Origin: Bradyrhizobium sp. PSBB068
GTDB taxonomy: Bacteria > Pseudomonadota > Alphaproteobacteria > Rhizobiales > Xanthobacteraceae
Assembly (NCBI GenBank): GCA_016839165.1
Contig: CP069300.1
Span: forward strand, 4,030,001-4,094,000
DNA length: 64,000 bases
Direction: 5' to 3'
The notes beneath the pieces were generated by a model that was not told where the DNA came from, did not search any database, and was given only the letters and a program-made list of their open reading frames with translations. This document shows positions 27,918 to 36,529 of this stretch, one piece after another. Position 1 is the first letter of the stretch. Every line of letters begins with the position of its first letter. The position numbers and the translations under genes were made by a program.

Positions 27918-29801
27918 ATGCCTGGCTCAGCCATATTCAACCACATCCGCGCAGCTGCCCGCCGGTATGCAACCTCAACCAACGGCAACGTCGCGGTGAT
28001 GTTCACCCTCGCAATACTGCCGATCCTCGCCTTCGTAGGCGTAGCGATCGACTATACCCGCGCCAACAACGCCCGGTCCTCGATGCAGGCGGCGCTCGAT
28101 TCCACCGCGCTGATGCTGTCCAAGGACCTGACCATGGGCAACATCACGGCCGCGCAGATCCCGAGCAAGGCGCAGGCCTATTTCAACGGCCTCTACACCA
28201 ACAAGGACGGCCAGGGCATTGCGGTCTCGGCCACCTACACGACCCCGACCTCGAACGCGGCGGCAACCATCCTCCTGAGCGGGTCCGGCCACGTCAAGAC
28301 CACCTTCCTGCAGGCCGCGGGCTATCCCTCGACCATGAATTTCGGAACCTCGAGCACCACGACCTGGGGCAACGTCAAGATGCGCGTCGCCCTCGCCCTC
28401 GACAACACGGGATCGATGCAGGACAACGGCAAGATTGTCGCGCTGCGCAACGCGGTGGCCGGATCAGGCGGCCTGATCGACCAGCTCAGCGCGCTGAGCA
28501 AGAACAACGGCGACGTCTATATCTCCGTCATTCCGTTCGCCAAGGTCGTCAACGTCGGCTCCAGCAACTATGGCAAGAACTATATCGACTGGACCGACTG
28601 GCTCAATCCGCCGACCACGCAGCCCAACAACGGCAGCACGCAGGCAAAGCTCCCGATGAACTGGCATGCGGTCGGACCGGGTGCGCGATGCCCCTGGACC
28701 AACAACAATGGCGGCTTCACCTGCACCACGAGCCCGACCAGTTCGTCCAACACGACCTACATTCCGTCGAGCGGGACCTATTCCGGCTATATCTGCCCGA
28801 GCGTCGATTATAATTCCCACACCGTGTACAATGGCTGCTGGGTGAGCACGCAGGTCGGCACCGGCGTGTTCTGCTCGGGGTCGTCGTCCTGCGCCTGCCC
28901 GACCAATTCGTCCGGCTCCGCCGTCTCCGGCTGCGGCTGTACCGGCAGCGGAAGTTCGCGGTCGTGCACGGGCAAGCTGTATACCCACGATTGGACGCAG
29001 CCGGGCCCCAACGACCTCGTCGACAACAAGAACCAGCCCCGTGTCACCGCCGTCGTCGGATGGACCAACAACCAATGGACCGCGACCAATCAGACACCGA
29101 CCGTGGTGAACAACTGGCAGCAGCCCTCGACCAACCCGATCAACACATGGACCGGCTGCGTCACCGACCGCACCCAGCCCAATGATGCGACCGGCGTGCT
29201 GCCCACGACGTCCGACGTCACCACGCTGTTTCCGGCCAACGAGTACTATGAGAACGGCTCGGCTTATTGCAGCAACAACGCCTCCCCGCAGCTCGAGCCG
29301 ATCATTCCGCTGAGCTACGACTGGACCTCATTGAAGAACGCGGTCAACGCCATGCAGCCGACCGGCGGCACCGACCAGTCGGTCGGGCTCGCCTGGGCAT
29401 GGCAGTCGCTGCTGGTGGGCGGTCCGCTCAACACGCCGGCCGAGGACTCCAACTCCACCTACAACCGGGTCATCATCCTGCTGTCCGACGGCTTGAACAC
29501 CGAGGACCGCTGGCCCGACTACGGCGACGGCAGCTCGCAGGCGTCGGGCAATCCGATCGACGCGAGGCAGACCCTGCAGTGCCAGAACCTGCAGGCGGCA
29601 AAGGATTCCAAGGGCGCCCCGATGTTCACCATCTACACGATCCAGGTGAACACCAGCTCGCCCCCCGATCCGACCTCGACGGTCCTGAAGAACTGCGCCA
29701 GCACCCCCGACAAGTTCTACATGCTGACCAGCTCCAGCCAGATCGTTACGACGTTCAACACGATCGGCACGGCGCTCAGCAAGCTGCGGCTGGCGAAATA
29801 G
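27918..29801 (+). CDS. TadE/TadG family protein with von Willebrand A domain
   Basis: A 627-residue exported protein. The N-terminus has the Tad/pseudopilin-type segment NGNVAVMFTLAILPILAFVG, a single membrane helix followed by the AIDYTRANNARSSMQAALDS motif. A VWA domain begins with the MIDAS-like VALALDNTGSMQDNGK (about residue 155) and ends with VIILLSDGLNTEDRW. Between them is a long Ser/Thr/Asn-rich insert with a cysteine cluster (nt 28866-28973). TadG proteins help assemble Flp pili or act at the cell surface. No other tad gene is nearby. Confidence 0.88.
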   Translation: MPGSAIFNHIRAAARRYATSTNGNVAVMFTLAILPILAFVGVAIDYTRANNARSSMQAALDSTALMLSKDLTMGNITAAQIPSKAQAYFNGLYTNKDGQGIAVSATYTTPTSNAAATILLSGSGHVKTTFLQAAGYPSTMNFGTSSTTTWGNVKMRVALALDNTGSMQDNGKIVALRNAVAGSGGLIDQLSALSKNNGDVYISVIPFAKVVNVGSSNYGKNYIDWTDWLNPPTTQPNNGSTQAKLPMNWHAVGPGARCPWTNNNGGFTCTTSPTSSSNTTYIPSSGTYSGYICPSVDYNSHTVYNGCWVSTQVGTGVFCSGSSSCACPTNSSGSAVSGCGCTGSGSSRSCTGKLYTHDWTQPGPNDLVDNKNQPRVTAVVGWTNNQWTATNQTPTVVNNWQQPSTNPINTWTGCVTDRTQPNDATGVLPTTSDVTTLFPANEYYENGSAYCSNNASPQLEPIIPLSYDWTSLKNAVNAMQPTGGTDQSVGLAWAWQSLLVGGPLNTPAEDSNSTYNRVIILLSDGLNTEDRWPDYGDGSSQASGNPIDARQTLQCQNLQAAKDSKGAPMFTIYTIQVNTSSPPDPTSTVLKNCASTPDKFYMLTSSSQIVTTFNTIGTALSKLRLAK

Positions 29802-29826
29802 CCCCCCGCCTCCCGCTCAACAAAAA

Positions 29827-29849
29827 AGCCCGGCCGAAACGGCCGGGCT
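29827..29849 (-). terminator. Bidirectional terminator between TadG-like gene and phasin gene
   Basis: AGCCCGGCCG-AAA-CGGCCGGGCT is a perfect 10-base stem. On the minus strand it is followed by TTTTTTG, so it should end the phasin transcript efficiently; on the plus strand CTTCGTTT follows, so it may also serve the TadG-like gene. Confidence 0.88.
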
Positions 29850-29874
29850 CTTCGTTTGACGTGATCGGCAGCGC

Positions 29875-30210
29875 TTACTGAGCGGGCGCGAACTTGGAGA
29901 CCAGGCCTTCATACGGCTTGAAGGTTTGCTTGGCGCAATCGCTGTACAGGCCGGCGATCTTCTGCGATTCCGCAACGAAGGTCTCGTAGGACGAGCGCAG
30001 GTACTCGGTCTGGGCCTCGAGCGCCTTGTCCAGCGACTTCACGCCCGACAGCTTCTCGACGAACGACTTGGTGTCCTCGAACGACTTCTTGGCGTAGTCG
30101 CCATAGGCGGTGGCGATCGCCTGGACGCCGCTCTGCAGGTTGTTGGCCGACGCAGTGACCGACTCGAAATGCTCTTTGCCGTAGTTCTGAATGTCTTCGA
30201 TCTTGACCAT
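29875..30210 (-). CDS. Phasin family protein (PHB granule-associated)
   Basis: A 111-residue helical protein: MVKIEDIQNYGKEHFESVTA, then AIATAYGDYAKKSFEDTKSF and AQTEYLRSSYETFVAESQKI, the Phasin_2 pattern (PF09361). Phasins coat polyhydroxybutyrate granules. The open frame continues upstream to 30807, but the extension lies across the promoter and operators; ATG 30210 is preceded by AAAAGGAA. The two PhaR-like sites upstream support the assignment to PHB metabolism. Confidence 0.93.
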   Translation of the reverse strand: MVKIEDIQNYGKEHFESVTASANNLQSGVQAIATAYGDYAKKSFEDTKSFVEKLSGVKSLDKALEAQTEYLRSSYETFVAESQKIAGLYSDCAKQTFKPYEGLVSKFAPAQ

Positions 30211-30286
30211 GGATTGGAATTCCTTTTCCCAGACTTGAAGGCGCAAATTCCCATTGCCGGGAAGCTCCCGGCCCCCTGACTTGATT

Positions 30287-30314
30287 AGAATACCGCATCG
30301 CACAATAAAGTCAA
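30287..30314 (-). promoter_or_regulatory. Sigma-70-type promoter of the phasin gene
   Basis: Read on the minus strand: TTGACT (complement of 30309-30314), a 16-base spacer, then TATTCT (complement of 30287-30292). It lies about 77 bases upstream of the phasin ATG. A PhaR-like site occupies the spacer. Confidence 0.7.
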
Positions 30315-30336
30315 CAAATATTGTGCAACGCACAAT
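30294..30336. promoter_or_regulatory. Two PhaR-like operators at the phasin promoter
   Basis: Site 1 is CGCATCGCACAA (30294-30305), between -35 and -10. Site 2 is the perfect palindrome ATTGTGC-AAC-GCACAAT (30320-30336), just upstream of -35. Both share GCACAA. Site 2 contains TGCAACGCACAA, which fits the PhaR consensus TGCRNYGCASMA that I recall for Bradyrhizobium. PhaR represses phasin genes until PHB is made, so repression by blocking polymerase is expected. Confidence 0.75.
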
Positions 30337-30633
30337 CATACAGCCCGAATCCTGGGCATTTGCGCTAAAACCCAGGGGACCACGCAACGGTTGCTTAATC
30401 TTTTGGAAACTCGGTCCGCCTAACCTGATTCCCGGACTTTGTTCGCCTTCCGACAAGCAGCCTTGAAATCTGTTTGTGAACAACACCTTAGCTAGAAGAG
30501 CGACCTGAGCCGCCGCGAGGGCCGATGGTTCGGCCCGACGTGGTCTGTTGCGCAGGCAAGGATCGATGGCCGCCGGGCACAATTTCGCCCCACGAGCCGG
30601 TGATCTAGAACAGAACTTGGGACGGGGAAGTAG

Positions 30634-32415
30634 ATGCTTCGAACAACCTTTGCCTCCTCGCGGGCGCTGCGAGTTGGCGTTCTTGGGCTCGTAACCGTCA
30701 CGACGGCGATCCTGATCACGAGTGATAGCGCCGAGGCGCGCCGCCACCGGCGCCACACCGCGCGTCATCACCACAGCGAGTCGGCGCGCGAGAGCTACAG
30801 CCCGCAATTCGCGTCGATCATCGTCGACGGCAATACCGGTTCGGTGCTGTCATCCAACAGTCCCGACGGCCTGCGGCACCCCGCCTCGCTCACCAAGATC
30901 ATGACGCTCTATCTGCTGTTCGAGCGCCTCGATTCCGGAAAGATGAAACTCGACACCGAGATGCCGGTTTCCGAGCACGCTTCCGAACAGGATCCGACCA
31001 AGCTCGGCCTGCGCCCCGGCCAGACCATCAAGGTCGAAGACGCCATCAAGGGCCTGGTCACCCGGTCCGCCAATGACGCCGCGGTCGTGATCGCCGAGGC
31101 GATCGGCGGCAGCGAAGAGGATTTCGCGCGGATGATGACCCGCAAGGCGCGCGCGCTCGGCATGAGCCGGACCACCTATCGCAATGCCTCCGGCCTGCCC
31201 AATGACGAGCAGATCACGACGGCGCGCGATCAGTCGACGCTGGGCCGCGCCATCCAGGATCGCTTCCCGCGCTATTATCGCTACTTCTCGACGACGGCCT
31301 TCAATTTCCGCGGCCACACCATCACCGGTCACAATCGCCTGCTCGGCAGCGTCGAAGGTGTCGACGGCATCAAGACCGGTTACACCCGCGCCTCCGGCTT
31401 CAACCTCGTGACCTCGATCCACCGCGGCAATCGCTTCCTGGTCGGCGTCGTGCTCGGCGGCCGCAGCGGCGGCTCCCGCGACGCCATCATGCGCAACCTG
31501 CTGGCGGAGAACATCGGCAAGGGTGCTACCACCCGGACTGCTGCCGCGATCACCGAGCGCAATCCGGCCGACGCCAATGTCCAGGTCGCCGATGCCGACG
31601 ATGCGCGCGAAGCCGACAGCGCGCCGATCGCCGCCTCGGAGCCCGCCCCGTTGCCGGCGCCGCGCCCGGCCAGCAAGCCCTCGCTGATCGCCGCAGCCGC
31701 CGCCGCGCTGCCGCCGGCCCCCGCAAAGCCGGAGCCGCAGGCCAAGCCCGAACCGGCGCCGCTGACCTCCGGCGTGATCCAGACCCAGCAGCTCGCGGCG
31801 ATCCCGGGTTCGGCTGAACCGATGAAGCCGGTCAAGGTGAAGACCGTCCAGGTCAAGGCCGGCCAGATCAAGCTCGCCGCCGCCGGCCCGGCGCAGTCCG
31901 CGCCGCCGATCACCAGCACGATCCCCTCGCGTGGCGAGATCCCCGAGACCTCCAATGCGATGATGGCGCGGGCCGTCGAGACCTCGAGGCCCGAGATGCC
32001 GCCGCAGCCGGCCAATTTCGGCACCGGCAACGGCATCCTCGGCGTGCTGCCGGCGTCGTCCGTGCATGCCCCCGCCACCGCCCCGGCCGCGCAGGCCGTG
32101 GCCTCGATCGAACCGACCCGCAGCCTCCAGGCCGCGCCGCAGACCAGCGCGGTCAAGCCGGGCGCCGCGCATTCCGGCTGGATCATCCAGGTCGGCGCGC
32201 TGGAGTCCGAGGGCGAGGCCAACAAGCGCATCGACCTCGCACGCAGCTCGGCCCGCGGCCTGCTCAGCAAGGCGGACCCGTTCACCGAGGTCGTCGCCAA
32301 GGACAATCGCAAGCTCTACCGCGCCCGCTTTGCCGGGCTCGAGCGCGATCAGGCCGAGGCGGCCTGCAAGACGCTGAAGCGCGCCGAGATCTCCTGCATC
32401 ACCGTTCGCAACTGA
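30634..32415 (+). CDS. D-alanyl-D-alanine carboxypeptidase (peptidase S11) with C-terminal SPOR domain
   Basis: A 593-residue penicillin-binding protein. A membrane/signal helix (residues 12-30) and a His/Arg-rich segment precede the catalytic domain with S85-x-x-K88 (SLTK), S145-A-N147 and K247-T-G249. A long Pro/Ala-rich linker (about 330-510) leads to a SPOR domain (GWIIQVGALESEGEANKRID to the end), which binds septal denuded glycan. It trims the terminal D-Ala of peptidoglycan, probably at the division site. GGGGAAG precedes the ATG. The upstream 300 bases to the phasin operators contain no gene I can support. Confidence 0.95.
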   Translation: MLRTTFASSRALRVGVLGLVTVTTAILITSDSAEARRHRRHTARHHHSESARESYSPQFASIIVDGNTGSVLSSNSPDGLRHPASLTKIMTLYLLFERLDSGKMKLDTEMPVSEHASEQDPTKLGLRPGQTIKVEDAIKGLVTRSANDAAVVIAEAIGGSEEDFARMMTRKARALGMSRTTYRNASGLPNDEQITTARDQSTLGRAIQDRFPRYYRYFSTTAFNFRGHTITGHNRLLGSVEGVDGIKTGYTRASGFNLVTSIHRGNRFLVGVVLGGRSGGSRDAIMRNLLAENIGKGATTRTAAAITERNPADANVQVADADDAREADSAPIAASEPAPLPAPRPASKPSLIAAAAAALPPAPAKPEPQAKPEPAPLTSGVIQTQQLAAIPGSAEPMKPVKVKTVQVKAGQIKLAAAGPAQSAPPITSTIPSRGEIPETSNAMMARAVETSRPEMPPQPANFGTGNGILGVLPASSVHAPATAPAAQAVASIEPTRSLQAAPQTSAVKPGAAHSGWIIQVGALESEGEANKRIDLARSSARGLLSKADPFTEVVAKDNRKLYRARFAGLERDQAEAACKTLKRAEISCITVRN

Positions 32416-32436
32416 TCGACACGATCGGGCGATTTC

Positions 32437-32468
32437 AAAGGGCCGGCGCCGCAAGCGCCGGCCCTTTT
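32437..32468 (+). terminator. Rho-independent terminator of the carboxypeptidase gene
   Basis: AAAGGGCCGGCGC-CGCAA-GCGCCGGCCCTTT with a final TTTT: a 13-base stem with five-base loop starting 22 bases after the stop codon. Confidence 0.88.
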
Positions 32469-32658
32469 GCTTTGCGGGCCGCCGCGACAAATGACGGGTC
32501 TTGTCGCGCGAGGCCGCAATGAAAACTTCTCGTCAAGATTTTACGGTTAAGTTTTCCCGAAACAACGATCGGCCACGCCGGACAGCGGCGGGCCAGACGG
32601 GGCATCAATCAGAAGCGGAAGGCAGCTCTCGGCTGTGGCGTCAGTGGCGTAGCCGGAG

Positions 32659-33378
32659 TTAGAGATGCGTGCGAAGCAGAGTATCCTTGGCCTCGTTCAC
32701 ACGGGCAGCGAGATACGTCGAGCCCCCCTGGTCGGGATGCAGTTTCTTCATCAGGGTGCGGTGAGCCCGGCTGATGTCGTCACGCGACGCTCCCGGCTGC
32801 AGGCCAAGGATCTGATAGGCCTCCTCGTTCGTCATTTTGCCGCTCGGCGCCGCGCGGCCCTGCCCCCCTGCCCGGTCGCCCTGCGCGTCCTGACGCCAGG
32901 CGGGAAAGCGGCGGTCCAGATAGCTTTCAAGTAACGCGACGCTCTCGGCGTCAAAGCTCGGCACCATCGCCAGCAGCTGCGACAGGTCGAACTCGTCGAG
33001 CATGCGGCCGGCCTGCGGCCCGGCCACGATCTGGCCCGTGAGCACGCCGCTGCCGTGATCGAGGCTCATGTCGAGATACTGCGAGCGCACCCGCGAGCTT
33101 TGTCCGGGGCTGCGCGAACCGCCGAACATGCCGCCGAAATTGGGAAAGCCGGTGTTGCCGAACGGCGACCAGCCGAGCAGTCCGGCACCGAAGATGCCGA
33201 GCGGGATCGCCACCGCCAGTTCGCCGCGCACGCCGGTAAAGGCCGCCACCGCCAGCGCGAGCACCCCGCCGCCGATCTTGATCGCGCGCGCGAGCACGGC
33301 GGGATTGGCCGCACGAAACATCTGCAGCGCGGAATAAAGGACGACAACGGCGACGACGCCGGCGATCAGGGTTGGCAT
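32659..33378 (-). CDS. Membrane-anchored DnaJ-domain protein (TIM14-like)
   Basis: A 239-residue protein with two or three N-terminal membrane helices (LIAGVVAVVVLYSALQMF, then IKIGGGVLALAVAAFTGV) and a C-terminal J domain: NEEAYQILGLQPGASRDDIS, then MKKLHPDQGGSTYLAARVNE with the HPD triad. The order (membrane part first, J domain last) is like mitochondrial TIM14/Pam18 and its alphaproteobacterial relatives. It should stimulate DnaK ATPase at the inner face of the membrane. The client is unknown. Confidence 0.9.
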   Translation of the reverse strand: MPTLIAGVVAVVVLYSALQMFRAANPAVLARAIKIGGGVLALAVAAFTGVRGELAVAIPLGIFGAGLLGWSPFGNTGFPNFGGMFGGSRSPGQSSRVRSQYLDMSLDHGSGVLTGQIVAGPQAGRMLDEFDLSQLLAMVPSFDAESVALLESYLDRRFPAWRQDAQGDRAGGQGRAAPSGKMTNEEAYQILGLQPGASRDDISRAHRTLMKKLHPDQGGSTYLAARVNEAKDTLLRTHL

Positions 33379-33540
33379 GCGCGGAATATAGGCGGCCCGG
33401 CGGCAAAAAGCATGCGAAGCTTCGTCTCACCGGAGCGTGAAGCTGCCCGCGTGGCGCCGCCCGACATGCATGAGCAATGTCGGCGCTGCTCGCTGCGATC
33501 GCGAAAGCCGTGACGGCCGGCGGAGCCTGACCAAGGCGCT

Positions 33541-34281
33541 CTATTTCATCTGGCCGATCAGCCTGGCTGCGCCGTTCGTCGTCTTCGCCAGCTGCAACAG
33601 CGCCTCGCGACCGCCGGCGGCATAGGCCGCGGCGGCACGCAGCAATTCGCGGAGCTGTGCAGCCGCGCCAGGATCGAACCTGCACCATGCCCCGCCGGTC
33701 AGCCGCGCGATCTCGCGGAACGTCTGTTCGGCGGCTGCATCGCTGCCTTCCTGGAACATGAACACCGGCACCTTGAGCAGGCCGAGTTCGCCGGCCTTCG
33801 CGCAAAGCGCATCGGCGTTCTCCTCCATCGCATCGCCCACGAACACCAGCGCGCGCACGCCCGAGGCGACCGCCTCGCGGCGCGTCTCCGACAGCACCTT
33901 GCCGATCTGGGTATTGCCGCCCTGGCAGTCGATCTTGCTCATCAGCCGCGCGAGCTGCGCGCTGTCGGAGATCCAGCCCGTGGCCCGGCACTCGTTGAAG
34001 CCGCGATAATAGACGAGGCGGATGTCGAGGCTGCCGAGCGCGGCGGCCTCGCGGAACATGTCGGCTTGCAGCGTGCACGCCATGTCCCATGTCGGCTGCC
34101 GGCTCATCGTGGCGTCGAGCGCAAACACCAGTCTGCCGCGCGCGCCGGCGCGATGTGGCGACATCGCGCGCGCCTTCGCCACGAACGCGGCGATGTCGTT
34201 CGCGCTCGACGTCGGTACGTCAGGCGCATCGACCGGGCGTACGTCACTTCCGGATGTCGGTTTGATCGTCTTGCCAGCCAT
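33541..34281 (-). CDS. VWA domain-containing protein (cytoplasmic)
   Basis: A 246-residue protein without signal peptide. The VWA-like fold begins RGRLVFALDATMSRQPTWDM, a modified MIDAS (DATMS), and includes GGNTQIGKVLSETRREA and ALVFVGDAMEENAD. The N-terminal 30 residues are polar and disordered. I do not recognise a specific family; it resembles VWA proteins found next to J-domain genes, as here (162 bases from the DnaJ-like gene, same strand). A role in protein assembly is conceivable but unproven. Confidence 0.75.
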   Translation of the reverse strand: MAGKTIKPTSGSDVRPVDAPDVPTSSANDIAAFVAKARAMSPHRAGARGRLVFALDATMSRQPTWDMACTLQADMFREAAALGSLDIRLVYYRGFNECRATGWISDSAQLARLMSKIDCQGGNTQIGKVLSETRREAVASGVRALVFVGDAMEENADALCAKAGELGLLKVPVFMFQEGSDAAAEQTFREIARLTGGAWCRFDPGAAAQLRELLRAAAAYAAGGREALLQLAKTTNGAARLIGQMK

Positions 34282-34378
34282 CAGCGCTTGCCTCGTACAG
34301 CAAACACTATGTGGGCCGCGGTATCGGATTGGTCAACGCGACGAGCAGCCTGCCCGGATGCGATTCCGGGCGGCTCGG

Positions 34379-35317
34379 TCAGTTGGTGGCCGACGGAACC
34401 TTCTTGGTCTCGGTCAGCGAGAGCGACTTCTTGAGCTTCTCGCCGAAGGTCTGGGGCGGCTTCTCAACCGGCACGTAGAGCGAGACCGGGCCTGGCTCCA
34501 AAATCTTCGGCGGTGCATTGCGCGTGTCGACCGGCGCGACGGCACTGTCGGTGTCGGCCAGGAATTTATCGAGCATGGCCTGGATCGAGTCCTTGGCCTT
34601 CTCGGGTCCGGTGTCGCGCATGTCGTTGTGCTGGAAGTCGGTGTTCACGACGGTGATGCCGGCCTTCTCGCACTGCTCCTCGTCGGGCACGACGCCGGGA
34701 TCGGGCTTGAAGTGCTGATCATGCGAACGGAACGACAGGATCTTGAACTTGCCGTCGGTCATGAACGGCACGCGCAGATTGTCCAGCGTCACGACCTTCT
34801 TGATCTCGTCCGGATACTGCTTGGCGAAATACATCGCGATGTCGCCGCCATTGGAATGGCCGACCATCGTCAGCTTGCTGTAGTCCGCGTTCGGCTGACG
34901 CTTCTTCATCTCCTCGATCGCGAATTTGATGTTGGTGATGCCGCGCTGATACTGCGGCAGGCGCCCGACATAGAGCTCGCCGACCTTGGTCACCATCGGC
35001 CCGTCCGACGGCAGGTCGTTCTGAATGCTGACGGTCAGATAGCCGCGCGCGGCGAACACGTTCGCGAGGAAGGAATATTCGGTGAATTTGACGGTATTGC
35101 CATGATTGAGGATCGCAACCGGAAGCTTGATCATGCCGGCGTCGGCCTGCATCTCCTTGTCGAAGCGCACGGCGACGTCGACCGCGACCGGCCGCTCATC
35201 GCGAGTCGGATCCTTGAACATGAGAGTTTCATGACGGATCGCCCACTTGCTCGCGGTGAAATACGCACCCGTGATCACCACGGAGAGCGAAAGCAGAACG
35301 AGAATTCCACGCTTCAT
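34379..35317 (-). CDS. Alpha/beta hydrolase, exported or membrane-anchored
   Basis: A 312-residue protein with an N-terminal signal or anchor (MKRGILVLLSLSVVITGAYF). The nucleophile elbow is GHSNGG (TMVGHSNGGDIAMYFAKQYP), and FPxxxHG-like ILNHGN holds the oxyanion region. The final ~60 residues are Pro/Lys-rich. It is probably an esterase-type enzyme of the envelope. GAGGAC precedes the ATG. A palindrome in its promoter (35391-35408) suggests a specific repressor. Substrate unknown. Confidence 0.85.
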   Translation of the reverse strand: MKRGILVLLSLSVVITGAYFTASKWAIRHETLMFKDPTRDERPVAVDVAVRFDKEMQADAGMIKLPVAILNHGNTVKFTEYSFLANVFAARGYLTVSIQNDLPSDGPMVTKVGELYVGRLPQYQRGITNIKFAIEEMKKRQPNADYSKLTMVGHSNGGDIAMYFAKQYPDEIKKVVTLDNLRVPFMTDGKFKILSFRSHDQHFKPDPGVVPDEEQCEKAGITVVNTDFQHNDMRDTGPEKAKDSIQAMLDKFLADTDSAVAPVDTRNAPPKILEPGPVSLYVPVEKPPQTFGEKLKKSLSLTETKKVPSATN

Positions 35318-35390
35318 GACGTCCTCGAGGTGCCCGCCTTTTACAGGGCGATTTTGGCCGGAGGCTCTTCGGCCTCCTTTTGAGAATATA

Positions 35391-35408
35391 TGTCACAGCG
35401 CCGTGACA
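35391..35408. promoter_or_regulatory. Palindromic operator in the hydrolase promoter region
   Basis: TGTCAC-AGCGCC-GTGACA has perfect 6-base arms. On the minus strand TATATT follows directly (complement of 35385-35390) and would serve as -10 of the hydrolase gene. Between it and the start codon lies a hairpin GGAGGC-TCTTCG-GCCTCC (35361-35378). The rest of the 330-base gap (35318-35649) holds no gene I can support. Confidence 0.6.
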
Positions 35409-35649
35409 GGAAGTCCAAATATTGTGGCTTCCGTGGCATAACGTTGTGCGTCGCACCTATACTTTGTGCAGATGCACACCACGAACCCGCCGGCTCGCAC
35501 TCTCCTCTAACCCTCTGACGCGAGTTCCCAAGGTTGCGTTCGAGCCATGCTCGTACCTTGGGTCGACGCTCAGGAGAAACCGGATTCCGGCACCTTTGTT
35601 CCGGCTTTTTGGCCGCTCTGTGACAAAAATCACCGGAAAACCACGGATT

Positions 35650-36426
35650 TCAGCCGATTTCGGTGTAGATGATCAGCTTCAGGCCCGGATCGTCGTTAGC
35701 CTGGAAGGTCGCGTATTCGAAGGTCAGCCGGCCGCGCTTGGGGTGATTGAGCACCTTTCGTCCGGCGACGCTGACGCTGACGTCGTGGGTGCCCCACCAG
35801 CCGTCGAACTCCGGACAGCCTGCGCGAAGCCGCGCCTGCAGATCGACGAAGGCCGGGTCGCCGGCCCAGAGATCGTGGGTCCGGCGGAACTGGGTCACGA
35901 TGCGCCGCGCCTCCTCGGGCCAGCCTGCGCCGAACAGCTGCCGGCTCTTGGGGTTGGTCAACACGAAGAGCAGCGTATTGCGCTCGTCCCCAGGCATGCG
36001 GCCGAACGCGAAGACCTCTTCCGCCGCAGCGTTCCAGGTCAGCACGTCCCATCGCCGTCCCGTGACATAGGCCGGCTGGTTGAGGCTTTCGACGACCCGC
36101 CGGATCGCAGACGGCACGGTCTCGGCCGCAAATGGCCGGCGGTCGCCGTCCTTTGCAAGCGCCCGCAGATGGGCGTGCTCGGCCTTGCTGAGGCGCAGCG
36201 CCCGCGCCAGCGCGTCGATCGTGGTGGCGGACGGGCTGACGGAGCGGCCCTGCTCGAGGCGGATGTACCAGTCGACCCCGATGCCGGCGAGCTCGGCCAC
36301 CTCCTCGCGGCGCAGACCGGGCGTTCGGCGCCGCCGCCCGGCCTGGGCACCGTTGAGCTTGGGCGTCAGCTTCTGGCGCCGCGATCGCAGGAAATCGCCA
36401 AGTTCGGTTTGCCGCGCAGTGGCCAT
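35650..36426 (-). CDS. XRE-type regulator with MmyB-like ligand domain
   Basis: A 258-residue regulator. The N-terminal helix-turn-helix reads RTPGLRREEVAELAGIGVDW and YIRLEQGRSVSPSATTIDAL. The C-terminal MLTR_LBD domain (PF17765) begins QPAYVTGRRWDVLTWNAAAE and ends RLTFEYATFQANDDPGLKL. Members control neighbouring oxidoreductase genes. The adjacent divergent gene here is a zinc-type alcohol dehydrogenase, so it is the probable target. Confidence 0.92.
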   Translation of the reverse strand: MATARQTELGDFLRSRRQKLTPKLNGAQAGRRRRTPGLRREEVAELAGIGVDWYIRLEQGRSVSPSATTIDALARALRLSKAEHAHLRALAKDGDRRPFAAETVPSAIRRVVESLNQPAYVTGRRWDVLTWNAAAEEVFAFGRMPGDERNTLLFVLTNPKSRQLFGAGWPEEARRIVTQFRRTHDLWAGDPAFVDLQARLRAGCPEFDGWWGTHDVSVSVAGRKVLNHPKRGRLTFEYATFQANDDPGLKLIIYTEIG

Positions 36427-36452
36427 TACCGGGCTCCTGAGTAGGACTTATG

Positions 36453-36480
36453 ATCCTAGGATAATACCAGGTCTTCCTGG
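36453..36480. promoter_or_regulatory. Two short palindromes between the XRE regulator and alcohol dehydrogenase genes
   Basis: ATCCTAGGAT (36453-36462) and CCAGG-TCTT-CCTGG (36467-36480) lie side by side in the 103-base divergent gap. An AT-rich stretch (TTATGATCC, AGGATAATA) around the first could include the -10 of one of the genes. Binding by the XRE regulator is inferred only. Confidence 0.5.
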
Positions 36481-36529
36481 CCGCAACGGAGCGCGTGATG
36501 ATGCCGATCTCAGCAAGGGATGAGATCAG

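Noticed and set aside
29875..30807. 310-codon phasin frame
   Set aside because: The first 199 codons cross the promoter and operators; only the last 111 codons have phasin features.
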